A stretch of 64,000 nucleotides of DNA from Nitrospira tepida (GTDB lineage: Bacteria; Nitrospirota; Nitrospiria; Nitrospirales; Nitrospiraceae), in NCBI RefSeq assembly GCF_947241125.1, contig NZ_OX365700.1:124001-188000 (forward strand), in the 5' to 3' direction. The translations under genes and the position numbers were made by a program. Shown here piece by piece: positions 26,118-34,056 of the stretch (within the stretch, counting starts at the first letter, position 1; each line of letters opens with the position of its first letter). The notes below the pieces were generated by a model. It was not told the DNA's origin. It did no database searches and worked only from the letters and a program-made list of their open reading frames with translations.

Positions 26118-26498
26118 ATGGCCATCACGTTGAATCATACGATCGTGCCGGCGCGCGATAAAGACGCTTCGGCCCGCTTCTTCGCGGATATCTTTGGATT
26201 GAAGTATGAAGGGTCGAGTGGATACTTCGCGCCGGTGCGGGTCAACGAGACCTTAACCCTGGATTTCGACGACGATGTCGAGGGGTTCGACATCCACCAC
26301 TATGCCTTCCACGTGAGCGATGAAGAGTTCGACGCCATTTTCAGCCGGATCCAACAGGCGGGGCTGGCCTACGGCAGCGAACCGTGGAATCTGGAGAATC
26401 GAAAGCTGAACAACTGGAACGGCGGCCGGGGCGTCTACTTCCGCGATCCCAACGGACATATCCTCGAATTGCTGACGCGCGTTCCCAGCGGGGGCTGA
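26118..26498 (+). CDS. VOC family protein
   Basis: 126 residues. The first module is LNHTIVPARDKDASARFFADIFGL and the second ends VYFRDPNGHILELLTR. The histidine in LNHTIV and the glutamate in HILEL are the metal-ligand positions of the superfamily, so a metal site is likely. This looks like the fosfomycin/bleomycin-resistance-like branch, but the substrate cannot be assigned. It is the third gene of the run that starts at 25151. Confidence 0.9.
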   Translation: MAITLNHTIVPARDKDASARFFADIFGLKYEGSSGYFAPVRVNETLTLDFDDDVEGFDIHHYAFHVSDEEFDAIFSRIQQAGLAYGSEPWNLENRKLNNWNGGRGVYFRDPNGHILELLTRVPSGG

Positions 26499-26591
26499 TG
26501 GAATCCGGCAGCCAGTCGCCGGATAGGCCCGGCCCCGTGGCGCAGGAACCGCGAACCTGCCGGCTATCCAGGGTCGGACAAGACGGATGAG

Positions 26592-28067
26592 ATGACTCAG
26601 ATGACACGAAAGGTCTTCACGTCACGTGCCATCGGAACGATCCTTGCCCTGCTGGCCGTCTCCACGGTTGCGGTCGTGGCGCTGATCCATCAACCGCAGG
26701 AGGTCCAACTGGTCACCTTCCTCTTGCCGCTGCTGGCCGTCTGGTACCTGCGCTCGAAAGGCTGGAGCGACGCTCGGTTGAGTTGGCAACTGCCACTTGC
26801 AGGGTACGCCTCGACCTTTGCGATTGGAGCGGGCCTGAGCCTATCCAATCAAGACCTGCGCACGGACGTGGAGCTGGTCGGAGCCTCGGCCTTTGCGGTC
26901 GTGACGGTTCTTGGGATCGCGCACCTGTACAAGGGCGTCCGTGCTCTTCCCGGAGAACAGCCGCCGCAGTGGAAGAAGGATGCCGCCGCCGGCCTGGTCT
27001 GTACCCTGCTGTTGGTCTGGGCAGTATCCTCGTTAGCCTATGCCTCTTACGAGGCCAAGCATCATGCCATACCGGTCAGCGCGATCTCGGGACAGCAATC
27101 CGCGGGCACTCCGCAGACGGCCAAGCCGGCGTCGGTCTGGATCGACACCGATCCTGCGTGCGGCGCCGGCACGACCGTCGATGTCGACGACTGTTGGGCG
27201 TTGCTGGCCGCCGTCCGTTCCCCGGAGCTGGCCATTCGCGGGATCAGCACGGTCTTCGGCAATCAGGACGGTCGCCGGGTCCACCGCGTGATTGAAGAGG
27301 TCCTGGCTCGCCTGGCTGGTGGACAACCGGCGGACGCCGCTCCATTCCAACTGCACGCGGGCAGCTCGGTCAGGGGTGGATCGGCCTGGCGCCCGACGCC
27401 GGCCTCGCAGGCATTGGCCGCAGCCCTGGAGCGGGAACCCTTGACCATCCTCGCCCTGGGACCCCTGACGAATATCGCGACGCTTCTCAGGCATCGCCCG
27501 GATCTCACGGAGCGGATCGAGCGGATTGTCCTCGTGGGAGGCAAGCGTCCCGGCCAACTCTTTCATCCCGGCCATCAATGGTGGTTCCACTTCGGCGACT
27601 TCAACATTGCCCAAGATCCTGACGCGGCCCGGATTGTGCTGTACTCCGGAGCGCCCGTCACGCTCGTGCCCTTCGACCTAGCCACGAAGTTGGTCGTCAC
27701 CGAAGCCGATCTCGAACGCCTGCGCGAGGGCGATGGGGCCGCCAAATGGCTGAGCGAGGTCAGTCAGCCGTGGCTCTCGTTCTGGAACACGATGTTGGGG
27801 AAGCCGGGGTTTCATCCCTTCGACGTGTTGGCCGTGGCCTACGCCGCCATGCCTGAACACTTTCGCTGTCGGCGGATTCCGGCGCGGATCGGCTTCAACC
27901 TCTTCCTGGAGCCGTTCGGGATGGGACGTGATCTGGAAGTGGCCAAGGGCCTCCATGGTCCGCTCGTGACCGATTGCTACGATCTGGACCGCGAAGTCAA
28001 GGATGTGGTGCTCACCAGAATTCTTGGAGAGTCCTACGCCGCCTTCGACGTGAGCCGGGCCATGTAA
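26592..28067 (+). CDS. Membrane-anchored inosine-uridine nucleoside hydrolase-like protein
   Basis: 491 residues. The first 155 contain four or five hydrophobic segments (TILALLAVSTVAVVALIH, VTFLLPLLAVWYL, FAVVTVLGIAHLY, LVCTLLLVWAVSSLAY). After a linker the hydrolase domain begins at about 181 with VWIDTDPACGAGTTVDVDDCWALL. This is the calcium-binding Asp cluster of nucleoside hydrolases, with an insertion between the two Asp pairs. LTILALGPLTNIATLL and VLVGG follow in family order. It cleaves N-glycosidic bonds of ribonucleosides. Fusion to a polytopic membrane domain is unusual; normally the enzyme is about 310 residues and soluble. The ribosome site is weak. Confidence 0.8.
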   Translation: MTQMTRKVFTSRAIGTILALLAVSTVAVVALIHQPQEVQLVTFLLPLLAVWYLRSKGWSDARLSWQLPLAGYASTFAIGAGLSLSNQDLRTDVELVGASAFAVVTVLGIAHLYKGVRALPGEQPPQWKKDAAAGLVCTLLLVWAVSSLAYASYEAKHHAIPVSAISGQQSAGTPQTAKPASVWIDTDPACGAGTTVDVDDCWALLAAVRSPELAIRGISTVFGNQDGRRVHRVIEEVLARLAGGQPADAAPFQLHAGSSVRGGSAWRPTPASQALAAALEREPLTILALGPLTNIATLLRHRPDLTERIERIVLVGGKRPGQLFHPGHQWWFHFGDFNIAQDPDAARIVLYSGAPVTLVPFDLATKLVVTEADLERLREGDGAAKWLSEVSQPWLSFWNTMLGKPGFHPFDVLAVAYAAMPEHFRCRRIPARIGFNLFLEPFGMGRDLEVAKGLHGPLVTDCYDLDREVKDVVLTRILGESYAAFDVSRAM

Positions 28068-28175
28068 CGGTCTTGCAGCGGCGCATCTCCCTCGGGGAAC
28101 CAAACCAGCGCTGCGGCTGAGTCCTTTTCGTGCGACGATCGCTCAAAAAGAACATTGAACAAAAGGAGGCCAACC

Positions 28176-28778
28176 ATGCGACGCACACTCATCACCCTCA
28201 CCTGTCTCTGTCTTGTCATGGCCGGATCGCTCGCGGCGGCAAAAGAAAAGAAACCCTCAAAGCAGATGGACCAGCAGGCGATGATGGAGCTCTATCAGAA
28301 GCTCGCCATGCCGGGCGAGCCGCACAAGTTGCTGGCGAGCCTGGCCGGGAGCTGGACGACCCAGACGAAAGAATGGATGGAGCCGGGCAAGCCCCCCACG
28401 GAAGCGACCGGCACGGCGGACATGAAGATGGTGCTGGATGGCCGCTTTCTCCAGCAGGAATACAACAGCACCATGATGGGCCAGCCTTATACCGGCATCG
28501 GGGTCACCGCCTACGACAACCTGCGCAAGAAGTACGTCTCGACCTGGATCGACAGCATGGGCACGGGGATCTTTGTGATGGAAGGCACGGCCTGCCCCGA
28601 CAGCAAGACGATCACGCTTAAAGGATCGCACCCTGAGCCGGACGGGGGACAGATGACGCATCGCGCGGTCTGGAAGATTGTGGACGACAATACCCAGACC
28701 TTTGACATGTACGGGACGCATGGACACGGGAAGGAAATGAAGATGATGGAGATCACCTACACACGCAAGCAAAGCTGA
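28176..28778 (+). CDS. DUF1579 family exported protein
   Basis: 200 residues. A signal peptide (LITLTCLCLVMAGSLAAA) is followed by a Lys-rich patch and the DUF1579 core: HKLLASLAGSWTTQTKEWM, MVLDGRFLQQEY and GVTAYDNLRKKYVSTWIDSMGTG. The domain is a lipocalin-like or THAP4-like beta barrel. AAAGGAGG precedes the ATG at 28176; a TTG at 28155 is less likely. It is a close paralogue of the gene at 46454, even at the DNA level. Confidence 0.92.
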   Translation: MRRTLITLTCLCLVMAGSLAAAKEKKPSKQMDQQAMMELYQKLAMPGEPHKLLASLAGSWTTQTKEWMEPGKPPTEATGTADMKMVLDGRFLQQEYNSTMMGQPYTGIGVTAYDNLRKKYVSTWIDSMGTGIFVMEGTACPDSKTITLKGSHPEPDGGQMTHRAVWKIVDDNTQTFDMYGTHGHGKEMKMMEITYTRKQS

Positions 28779-28887
28779 GAAACAAGGCGGCCGTTCATAG
28801 CACTTGTGAGCGGTCGCCTCCCCTGATCCCATTCCTCTGGCGCATCAGTCCCCTGCACTGCGCGCTTTGACCGTCGGACATGACCCT

Positions 28888-29346
28888 ATGACCACAGCAG
28901 CAGTGATGGCCTTTCTTCACCATGTCGCGGCGTTCACGCTCGTGGGCGCACTGATGGCGGAACTCGCGCTGTTCGGAGCCGCTCTCGACCTCAGGCAAGC
29001 GCGGAGGGTGCAGCGTGTTGATGCGGCTTACGGAATGTCGGCGGGCGTCTTGTTGGTGGCCGGCCTGCTGCGGGTGTTGTACTTCGAGAAGGGCGCCTCA
29101 TACTATTTTCATAATGCGTTCTTCCTCGCGAAGGCGGCGCTCTTCCTCCTCGTCGCGCTGCTCTCGCTCTATCCGACCCTGCTGTTTCTGTCGTGGAACA
29201 AACAGCTCAAGGCAGGCGGCCTGCCTCGCCTTGAAGAGGCTCAGGTGCGACGAGTGCGCGCGGTCATGCTGGTGGAGTTGGCAGGAGTCGTCGGAATCGT
29301 GTTCTGTGCCTCGCTCATGGCGCGTGGGAGCGGCATGATCGAATGA
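28888..29346 (+). CDS. DUF2214 family membrane protein
   Basis: 152 residues with four membrane helices (AFLHHVAAFTLVGALMAELAL, AAYGMSAGVLLVAGLLRVLYF, FFLAKAALFLLVALLSLYPT, MLVELAGVVGIVFCASLMA). The HH pair in helix one, RVLYFEKGASYYFHN between helices two and three, and FLSWNK after helix three match DUF2214. No function is known for this family. Histidines within the membrane might bind haem or metal (inference). The start ATG is at 28888; a TTG at 28867 is possible. Confidence 0.85.
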   Translation: MTTAAVMAFLHHVAAFTLVGALMAELALFGAALDLRQARRVQRVDAAYGMSAGVLLVAGLLRVLYFEKGASYYFHNAFFLAKAALFLLVALLSLYPTLLFLSWNKQLKAGGLPRLEEAQVRRVRAVMLVELAGVVGIVFCASLMARGSGMIE

Positions 29347-29427
29347 CCGCATCATGCCATCGGCACTTGCTCCATGCCCTACGCCTTATACAATAAGCTA
29401 TACGCTCTGCCGCCTTCTTGTCGGCCT

Positions 29428-30093
29428 ATGAGTCGCCAGATCCTCATTGTCAGCGCGCACCCCGATGACATGGAAATCGGTATGGGAGGAACCGTCGCCA
29501 AACTGGTTGAGGAGCGCGCTGAGATTACCTCTCTTGTCGTGACAGATGGCGGCCGGGCCTCGAACCCCTTCGGCTGGACGGAACAACGAATGGCTGACGT
29601 GCGGCGGACTGAAGCCCTGCGGGCCGCAGAGGTCTTGGGTGTAACGGAGGTCATCTTCTGTGACCAGCCGGACGCGGCGGACGAGGTTGATGAAGTGGCA
29701 GTCAGGCGGAAGCTCGTCGCGGTCATGACTCGCCTCAAGCCCATCGAGGTCTACACGCTTCACGAAGAACTCGATCGACATCCGGGCCACCGCCAGGCGG
29801 GCCGGCTGGTGCGGGAAAGTGCCGCTGAATCGGATCTCATGCCGAGCGGAGGGGTGTGGGCCTATGAAGTCTGGGGTCCGTTCGCCAGGTGGGATCGCCT
29901 GGAGTACATCGATGTCTATGTGGAGAAAAAGAGGCTGGCCATCGCGGAACATCGCAGTCAGGTGGCAACGATCCCTTACGGGGACGGGGTGTTGGGATTG
30001 AACCGTTGGCGCGCCGTGTTTGCCGATCCCATGGCCGAAACCCCAGCCGGCACCTATGCGGAAGTATTCCTTCGTGTGGCCATCGGGCGATAG
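29428..30093 (+). CDS. PIG-L family deacetylase
   Basis: 221 residues. The zinc motif SAHPDDMEIGMGG (His 11, Asp 13, Asp 14) and HPGH (His 118, His 121) match the LmbE/PIG-L superfamily, which deacetylates N-acetylglucosaminyl conjugates such as mycothiol or bacillithiol precursors. TDGGRAS after strand two is also typical. The real substrate is unknown. The ATG at 29428 starts directly at the fold; an upstream frame of 18 codons is probably not translated. The catalytic Asp of AHPDD is intact. Confidence 0.9.
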   Translation: MSRQILIVSAHPDDMEIGMGGTVAKLVEERAEITSLVVTDGGRASNPFGWTEQRMADVRRTEALRAAEVLGVTEVIFCDQPDAADEVDEVAVRRKLVAVMTRLKPIEVYTLHEELDRHPGHRQAGRLVRESAAESDLMPSGGVWAYEVWGPFARWDRLEYIDVYVEKKRLAIAEHRSQVATIPYGDGVLGLNRWRAVFADPMAETPAGTYAEVFLRVAIGR

Positions 30094-30141
30094 GAAACGG
30101 TGTCGGACCCGTTGTCGTCCTCGCGAGAGCCAGGCTACGAG

Positions 30142-30200
30142 CAGTCAGCTATCAGCATTGTTCGTTCACCCTCAGCACTCAGCACTTAGAACTCAGCACT
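30142..30200. repeat. Degenerate intergenic heptamer repeat (TCAGCAC type)
   Basis: CAGTCAGCTATCAGC is followed shortly by CTCAGCACTCAGCACTTAG and ACTCAGCACT. Units of about seven bases containing CAGC recur five or six times. The 190 bases between the PIG-L gene and the HicA gene hold no other feature. Confidence 0.5.
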
Positions 30201-30282
30201 GCCCCTCTTCAAGTTGACACAACGGCCAGCGGGTCGTAGCTTGTAACCGGCTGAACATTCGATCGCCGCTGTTTCGCGCCCT

Positions 30283-30495
30283 TCAAAGATCATCCGGCAT
30301 GAGCCCCGTCACCTTGGATATACGCGCCAGCATGCGCGGCCCGATTTCGTCCCGGTCGTGAAATGCGAAGACGACATCGGGCCAGCCGGTCCGTTGGGGG
30401 ACTTTGTGGGAACCAGTCGTCCGTTTGATTTGCCAACCGATGCAGAGAAGTGCGGGGAGAACCCGGGAGGCTTGTGTTGAAGGCCAGCGGCTCAT
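30283..30495 (-). CDS. hicA: HicA family mRNA interferase toxin
   Basis: 70 residues. It shows the small dsRBD-like HicA fold: ALLCIGWQIKRTTGSHKV with catalytic His 30, followed by VFAFHDRDEIGPRMLARISKVTGL, which is the HicA strand and C-terminal helix. HicA cleaves mRNA. Its ATG overlaps the stop of the antitoxin gene by four bases (ATGA), so it is translated by coupling after HicB. Confidence 0.88.
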   Translation of the reverse strand: MSRWPSTQASRVLPALLCIGWQIKRTTGSHKVPQRTGWPDVVFAFHDRDEIGPRMLARISKVTGLMPDDL

Positions 30496-30713
30496 GCCGC
30501 AATGAAGGAGACGTTCAGCAGTTCCTCAGGTACCGCTTCGTTGTGTTCGAGACGATCGGCCATCGCGCGAAGGGCCAAGGCTTGAACTGCGGCGAGCGCA
30601 GCAGCTCGTGTCTGGCCATAAGCCATCACACCAGGCAACGTCGGCACTTCACCAATCCATCGGCCATCTTCTTCCTGTTCCAACTCAATCTTGAGCTGTG
30701 TCACCTTCGCCAT
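30492..30713 (-). CDS. hicB: HicB family antitoxin
   Basis: 73 residues: KIELEQEEDGRWIGEVPTLPGVMAYGQTRAAAL is the degraded RNase-H-like HicB fold and QALALRAMADRLE its helix. The protein is short and has no C-terminal ribbon-helix-helix or HTH, so it may not bind DNA itself. It neutralises the HicA toxin encoded directly downstream. The start at 30713 is the only one that fits the domain; the frame runs further upstream through a MITE-like element but that part is not coding. Confidence 0.88.
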   Translation of the reverse strand: MAKVTQLKIELEQEEDGRWIGEVPTLPGVMAYGQTRAAALAAVQALALRAMADRLEHNEAVPEELLNVSFIAA

Positions 30714-30739
30714 GGCTTTCCTCAAAAATAGATGACCCC

Positions 30740-30953
30740 AGCCCGCATTATTCATGACAGTTCGTCGCGAAATTGCGGAGTCGCCAGGCGAGACGGGCGC
30801 ACGGAGCCGCGAGGAAGGGAGGCAGACTTGAAACAGTCTGTTGACCGACCGAGCGGCGAGTCCGCCCGGCAACATGCCGCCGAAGCCGCATGTTGGCTTG
30901 TCGCAGCGGCGAATCCACAATTGCAGCAGAAGTGCTCATGAATAATGCGGGCT
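30740..30953. mobile_element. MITE-like element with long terminal inverted repeats
   Basis: AGCCCGCATTATTCATGA at 30740-30757 is matched exactly in inverse orientation by TCATGAATAATGCGGGCT at 30936-30953. The similarity continues imperfectly about 25 bases inward (TTCGTCGCGAAATTGCGG against TTCTGCTGCAATTGTGG). The 214-base element has no coding capacity for a transposase. A related end is seen at 39779-39812. It lies upstream of hicBA, whose promoter it may supply or disrupt. Confidence 0.8.
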
Positions 30954-31072
30954 AGGCTAAGCCCGAGCCCGTGGAAAAGCAAGTCGCCAAGAGCACTGCC
31001 GTGCGCCGTGAAATGGTGCCTGACAAGGTGTTCTTCGTCTAAAATACCTCATTGCCTTTCCCCATGCTGCCC

Positions 31073-31726
31073 ATGTCTGAATACTCGGGCGCCTCGGGTC
31101 TCGCTGGTGCACGGAAAGTCATGGCGAGTGTCCTGCTCGCGGGATGCTTGGCCGTCCTGGAGACGATTCCGGCTGTGGCGGGGACCGAGTTCTCGCCGTC
31201 GTCGGTCGCGAAGGGCGTGCTGCTCGTCGCCAGCCCAATGCTGAACGATACGAACTTTCATCAAACTGTCGTGCTCATCCTGGAGCACGGGCCCGAGGGA
31301 ACGCTAGGGCTCGTGCTGAATCGCGCCACGAACGTCCTCCTGTCCGAGGCGTTGCCAGAGGTCACCGTGCTCAAGGGGACCAGCTACCGGCTGTTTGCAG
31401 GCGGGCCGGTCGAGCCAACCCGCCTGCTCCTGCTGTTCCGCGTCAAAGAGCCTCCGGCGGACGCGCGACCGGTTTTCGACGGGGTCTATGTGGGAGGCAC
31501 CACGGCGGTCCTGGAACAGATCATCACGCAGGGTAAACCGACCGAAACCTTCCGGGTATTTGCCGGTTCTGCCGGGTGGGCTCCGGGACAACTGGCATTT
31601 GAAATGCTCCAGGGGGCCTGGGCCACGCTGCAGCCTGGTTCGGTCGACATCTTCGAGAGGGACCCGGCCACATTCTGGCAGGACTGTCTCAGTCGCCTCC
31701 AAGCGCCCAGGGTGATCTCCAATTAG
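31073..31726 (+). CDS. YqgE/AlgH family protein with N-terminal signal peptide
   Basis: 217 residues from the ATG at 31073. The family core begins GVLLVASPMLNDTNFHQTVVLILEHGPEGTLGLVLNRAT and continues with FAGGPVEPTRLLLLF and FRVFAGSAGWAPGQL. YqgE proteins are usually cytosolic and start at the core. Here about 40 residues precede it with a hydrophobic run (MASVLLAGCLAVLETIPAVAG), so it is probably exported. An alternative start at 31121 has GGAAAG before it and would leave just the signal peptide. The function of the family is not established. Confidence 0.88.
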   Translation: MSEYSGASGLAGARKVMASVLLAGCLAVLETIPAVAGTEFSPSSVAKGVLLVASPMLNDTNFHQTVVLILEHGPEGTLGLVLNRATNVLLSEALPEVTVLKGTSYRLFAGGPVEPTRLLLLFRVKEPPADARPVFDGVYVGGTTAVLEQIITQGKPTETFRVFAGSAGWAPGQLAFEMLQGAWATLQPGSVDIFERDPATFWQDCLSRLQAPRVISN

Positions 31727-32031
31727 GGAGAGAGGGGGCGGTCTGGGCTATCCCTCCTGCTCGCCGCCCGCGCACACAATATCAATCACATTGTTCGATT
31801 GCTGGCGGTGCTCGGTCAATGTGTGCAATTGAGGGACAGATCCAGACCACCCCTCGAGGGGAAGAAGTACGAGCAAGCTTGGAAGGAGCATAGGGATCTG
31901 TGCTCGCGGAACGCGCACACCCGCCGGCGTTATTCGTCGTAATTAATACGTGCATTTCGCCATGTCGCTGAGTTGACACTCATATTTGGCAGAAGGAGAA
32001 AGGGTCAGGCCTTGTAATCGCACATGGTCGG
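31727..32031. other. Intergenic region with one copy of the GGGTCAGG motif
   Basis: About 300 bases without gene. At 32002-32025 lies GGGTCAGGCCTTG TAATCG CACAT, related to 2635-2659. The rest shows no promoter or RNA feature that I can support. Confidence 0.4.
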
Positions 32032-32217
32032 TCAGCAGACCCTCTCAAAGTCCAGTTTGCTCGACATGCGGACGCTGTCGATGCGGGTTCCGGACCGTTT
32101 GAACACCACGCGATAGTCGCCGGCTCTCAATCGGTACAGGCTCTCCTTGAAGCCCTGCAACTTCTTGATGCGCCTTCCGTCAGGAATGGGATCGCGCGCG
32201 ACGGTGGGGAAGTATAC
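32032..32217 (-). pseudogene. RelE/ParE-type toxin remnant, 5' truncated
   Basis: The open frame from 32217 to the TGA at 32032 reads ARDPIPDGRRIKKLQGF, then YRLRAGDYRVVFKRSGTRID and KLDFERVC. This is the C-terminal two thirds of a RelE/ParE toxin (core motif YRLRxGDYRV). A TAA codon lies just upstream and the N-terminal helix pair is missing, so no complete protein can be made. It lies 12 bases behind the Phd-type antitoxin gene and is probably a decayed second toxin or a recombination scar. Confidence 0.7.
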
Positions 32218-32229
32218 TTAGTGGATGAT

Positions 32230-32478
32230 TTACTTGCGCCGGCGGAGACCTGCTTTGACTTGGCTCAGCGAACGTGTGGACTGCTTCCGGCGAGCATGAA
32301 TGAGTTTCCAGAACTTGGGGTCGGTCTGAAGAACGACTGATTCCCAATCTTGTTTGCTCACTCCCACTAGCACTGCGGCTGGCTTGCCTTGGCGCGTAAT
32401 GACCACTCGGTCATTTTGCGCCTGAGTAACGAACTTGTCGGTGTGTCTCCGCAGGTCTTGGACTGTGGCCTTCTTCAT
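32230..32478 (-). CDS. Phd/YefM-type antitoxin
   Basis: 82 residues. The N-terminal KKATVQDLRRHTDKFVTQAQNDRVVITRQGKPAAVLVGV is the Phd/YefM fold that dimerises and binds DNA; the basic C-terminus (RRKQSTRSLSQVKAGLRRRK) would wrap the toxin. It starts inside the end of the toxin gene (ATGA overlap), so the order here is toxin first. AGGATG upstream could serve as ribosome site by coupling. Confidence 0.88.
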   Translation of the reverse strand: MKKATVQDLRRHTDKFVTQAQNDRVVITRQGKPAAVLVGVSKQDWESVVLQTDPKFWKLIHARRKQSTRSLSQVKAGLRRRK

Positions 32479-32774
32479 AGGATGTCTTCCGTTGTTCGGC
32501 CAGATGGCTTCTTCCGAATGGCTCGAATATACACCACTCGCTCTTCTGCTGCCACGTCGTAAAACACTCGGTAATCGCCGACCCTAAGCTCCCAGATTGG
32601 TGGCTCGGCCGTCCACGGTGGGATCAGTCCCATCAAGATCTTTCGATTACGAGAAACCCGAGCCGGTTCATTCGCGAGACTGCGTTCTATGGCGTCGATG
32701 ATCGTGTTCCGATGGAAGGCCGATAGTCTCTTGAGATCTTGTTCCGCGCCCTTGGCCAATCGAATGTCGTACAC
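32475..32774 (-). CDS. RelE/ParE family toxin
   Basis: 99 residues. The family pattern is intact: IRLAKGAEQDLKRLSAFHRNTIIDAIE (two helices), WELRVGDYRVFYDV and VYIRAIRKK (beta sheet). It has the basic residues of ribosome-dependent RNases or gyrase poisons; which of the two cannot be told. It is the first gene of the toxin-antitoxin operon and ends in the start of the antitoxin gene. Toxin-first order is less common for this family but well known (higBA-like). Confidence 0.88.
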   Translation of the reverse strand: MYDIRLAKGAEQDLKRLSAFHRNTIIDAIERSLANEPARVSRNRKILMGLIPPWTAEPPIWELRVGDYRVFYDVAAEERVVYIRAIRKKPSGRTTEDIL

Positions 32775-33059
32775 ATTCGAATCGTGGCATAGGTGCCGCA
32801 GGGAGTCAATTCATCGCATCTGGAACTCTTCAAAACAGAGTCCGCGTGCGGCAGTCGCCTAGTTCGCCTTGTTGAGCGTTGGCGGGACCCACGGATGAAG
32901 GTGCGGAATTGTCATCGTCAGCGTCGTGGCGACGGCGCACACGGTACCGATGACGAATTAGGTCCAGGTAGCGGGCCGCCTCCCGCTCGTTGACTCAGGC
33001 ACCCCTCGGCAGTAGCCTACCTCTCTGAAGCCTTCTTGACCTTTATTATGGTTGCTCCG

Positions 33060-33449
33060 ATGCCACGGCGTTTCGATCACGTTGACCTCCGCGTGCACAG
33101 CCTGGCCGAGGCGCGGCCGTTTTATGAGACGCTCCTGCCCGCGCTTGGGTTCACGCGCAGGGTCGAAATCGAGGGATGGCTCCAATATGAGGCGGAGGGA
33201 ACGGATGGCGCGACCGAGTTCGTCGGCGTGACGGAGTCGCCGCAGCACGTGGCGAACGAATGCAGGATCGCGTTCCGGGCCGAGAGCATGCGCGAGGTCG
33301 AGCGGCTAGCCGCGATTGCGATTCAGGCCGGCGCGCGACAGGTCGAGGGGCCGCTGTACGAAGAGGCGTCCTACTACGCCGTCTTTTTCCAGGACCCCAG
33401 CGGGAATCGCCTGGAAATCTGTTATCGCACCCGCGAAGAGAATCTGTGA
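33060..33449 (+). CDS. VOC family protein
   Basis: 129 residues. RRFDHVDLRVHSLAEARPFYETLLPALGF opens the domain and YYAVFFQDPSGNRLEICYRTR closes it, the standard single-domain VOC layout, with His and Glu metal positions present. ATG codons at 33048 and 33060 are both possible; no ribosome site decides. It stands 74 bases before the OsmC gene and could be co-transcribed with it and the sigma factor. Confidence 0.88.
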   Translation: MPRRFDHVDLRVHSLAEARPFYETLLPALGFTRRVEIEGWLQYEAEGTDGATEFVGVTESPQHVANECRIAFRAESMREVERLAAIAIQAGARQVEGPLYEEASYYAVFFQDPSGNRLEICYRTREENL

Positions 33450-33522
33450 GCATGTTAGGTTTGTCCGTGCGGGGGATGGCGATTCATTGGACAAATCGTA
33501 ACCCTTAGAGAGGGCTTGAGCG

Positions 33523-33972
33523 ATGTCTGAACACAAGGTCACGCTAGAATGGAAGAGAGAATCGGAGAGTTTCTCGTACGAGTCCTATAATCGAGACCAT
33601 GTGTTGGTATTTGAAGGTGGTGTTCGAGTTCCGGCATCAGCCGCACCAGCCTATCGTGGGAATCCCGCTCACGTGAATCCTGAAGAAGCCCTCGTCGGGG
33701 CCTTGTCGAGTTGTCATATGCTGACCTTCTTGGCGCTCGCTTCGAAGAAACAGTTTATCGTTGATGCCTACCGTGATCAGGCTGTTGGGTTTCTGGAAAA
33801 GAACGCAAAGGGCAAGCTGGCGGTCACGCGTGTCATCTTGAGTCCTCAGGTCGTATTCGGCGGGACGAATCCCCCAACCGCTGAGCAAATCGTGTCCCTC
33901 CATGAACGAGCCCATGCCGAATGCTTCATTGCCAACTCGGTGCTCACGGAGGTGACGGTCTTAGCAGAGTGA
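33523..33972 (+). CDS. OsmC family peroxiredoxin-like protein
   Basis: 149 residues. The two redox cysteines lie at LSSCHMLTFLALA (Cys 64) and HAECFIANSV (Cys 134), as in OsmC/Ohr. The region NPAHVNPEEALVGALSSCH matches the OsmC side rather than Ohr. It reduces organic hydroperoxides at the cost of a lipoylated or thiol donor. It ends 84 bases before the sigma factor start, suggesting one operon. Confidence 0.92.
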   Translation: MSEHKVTLEWKRESESFSYESYNRDHVLVFEGGVRVPASAAPAYRGNPAHVNPEEALVGALSSCHMLTFLALASKKQFIVDAYRDQAVGFLEKNAKGKLAVTRVILSPQVVFGGTNPPTAEQIVSLHERAHAECFIANSVLTEVTVLAE

Positions 33973-34056
33973 CAGAGCCGGTTTCTGTCTCTTGTGCCAG
34001 CAGGAGGCGATCTCTATGAGGAATTGTCGAAAGTGAGCGACGACGCAGCCAAACCG

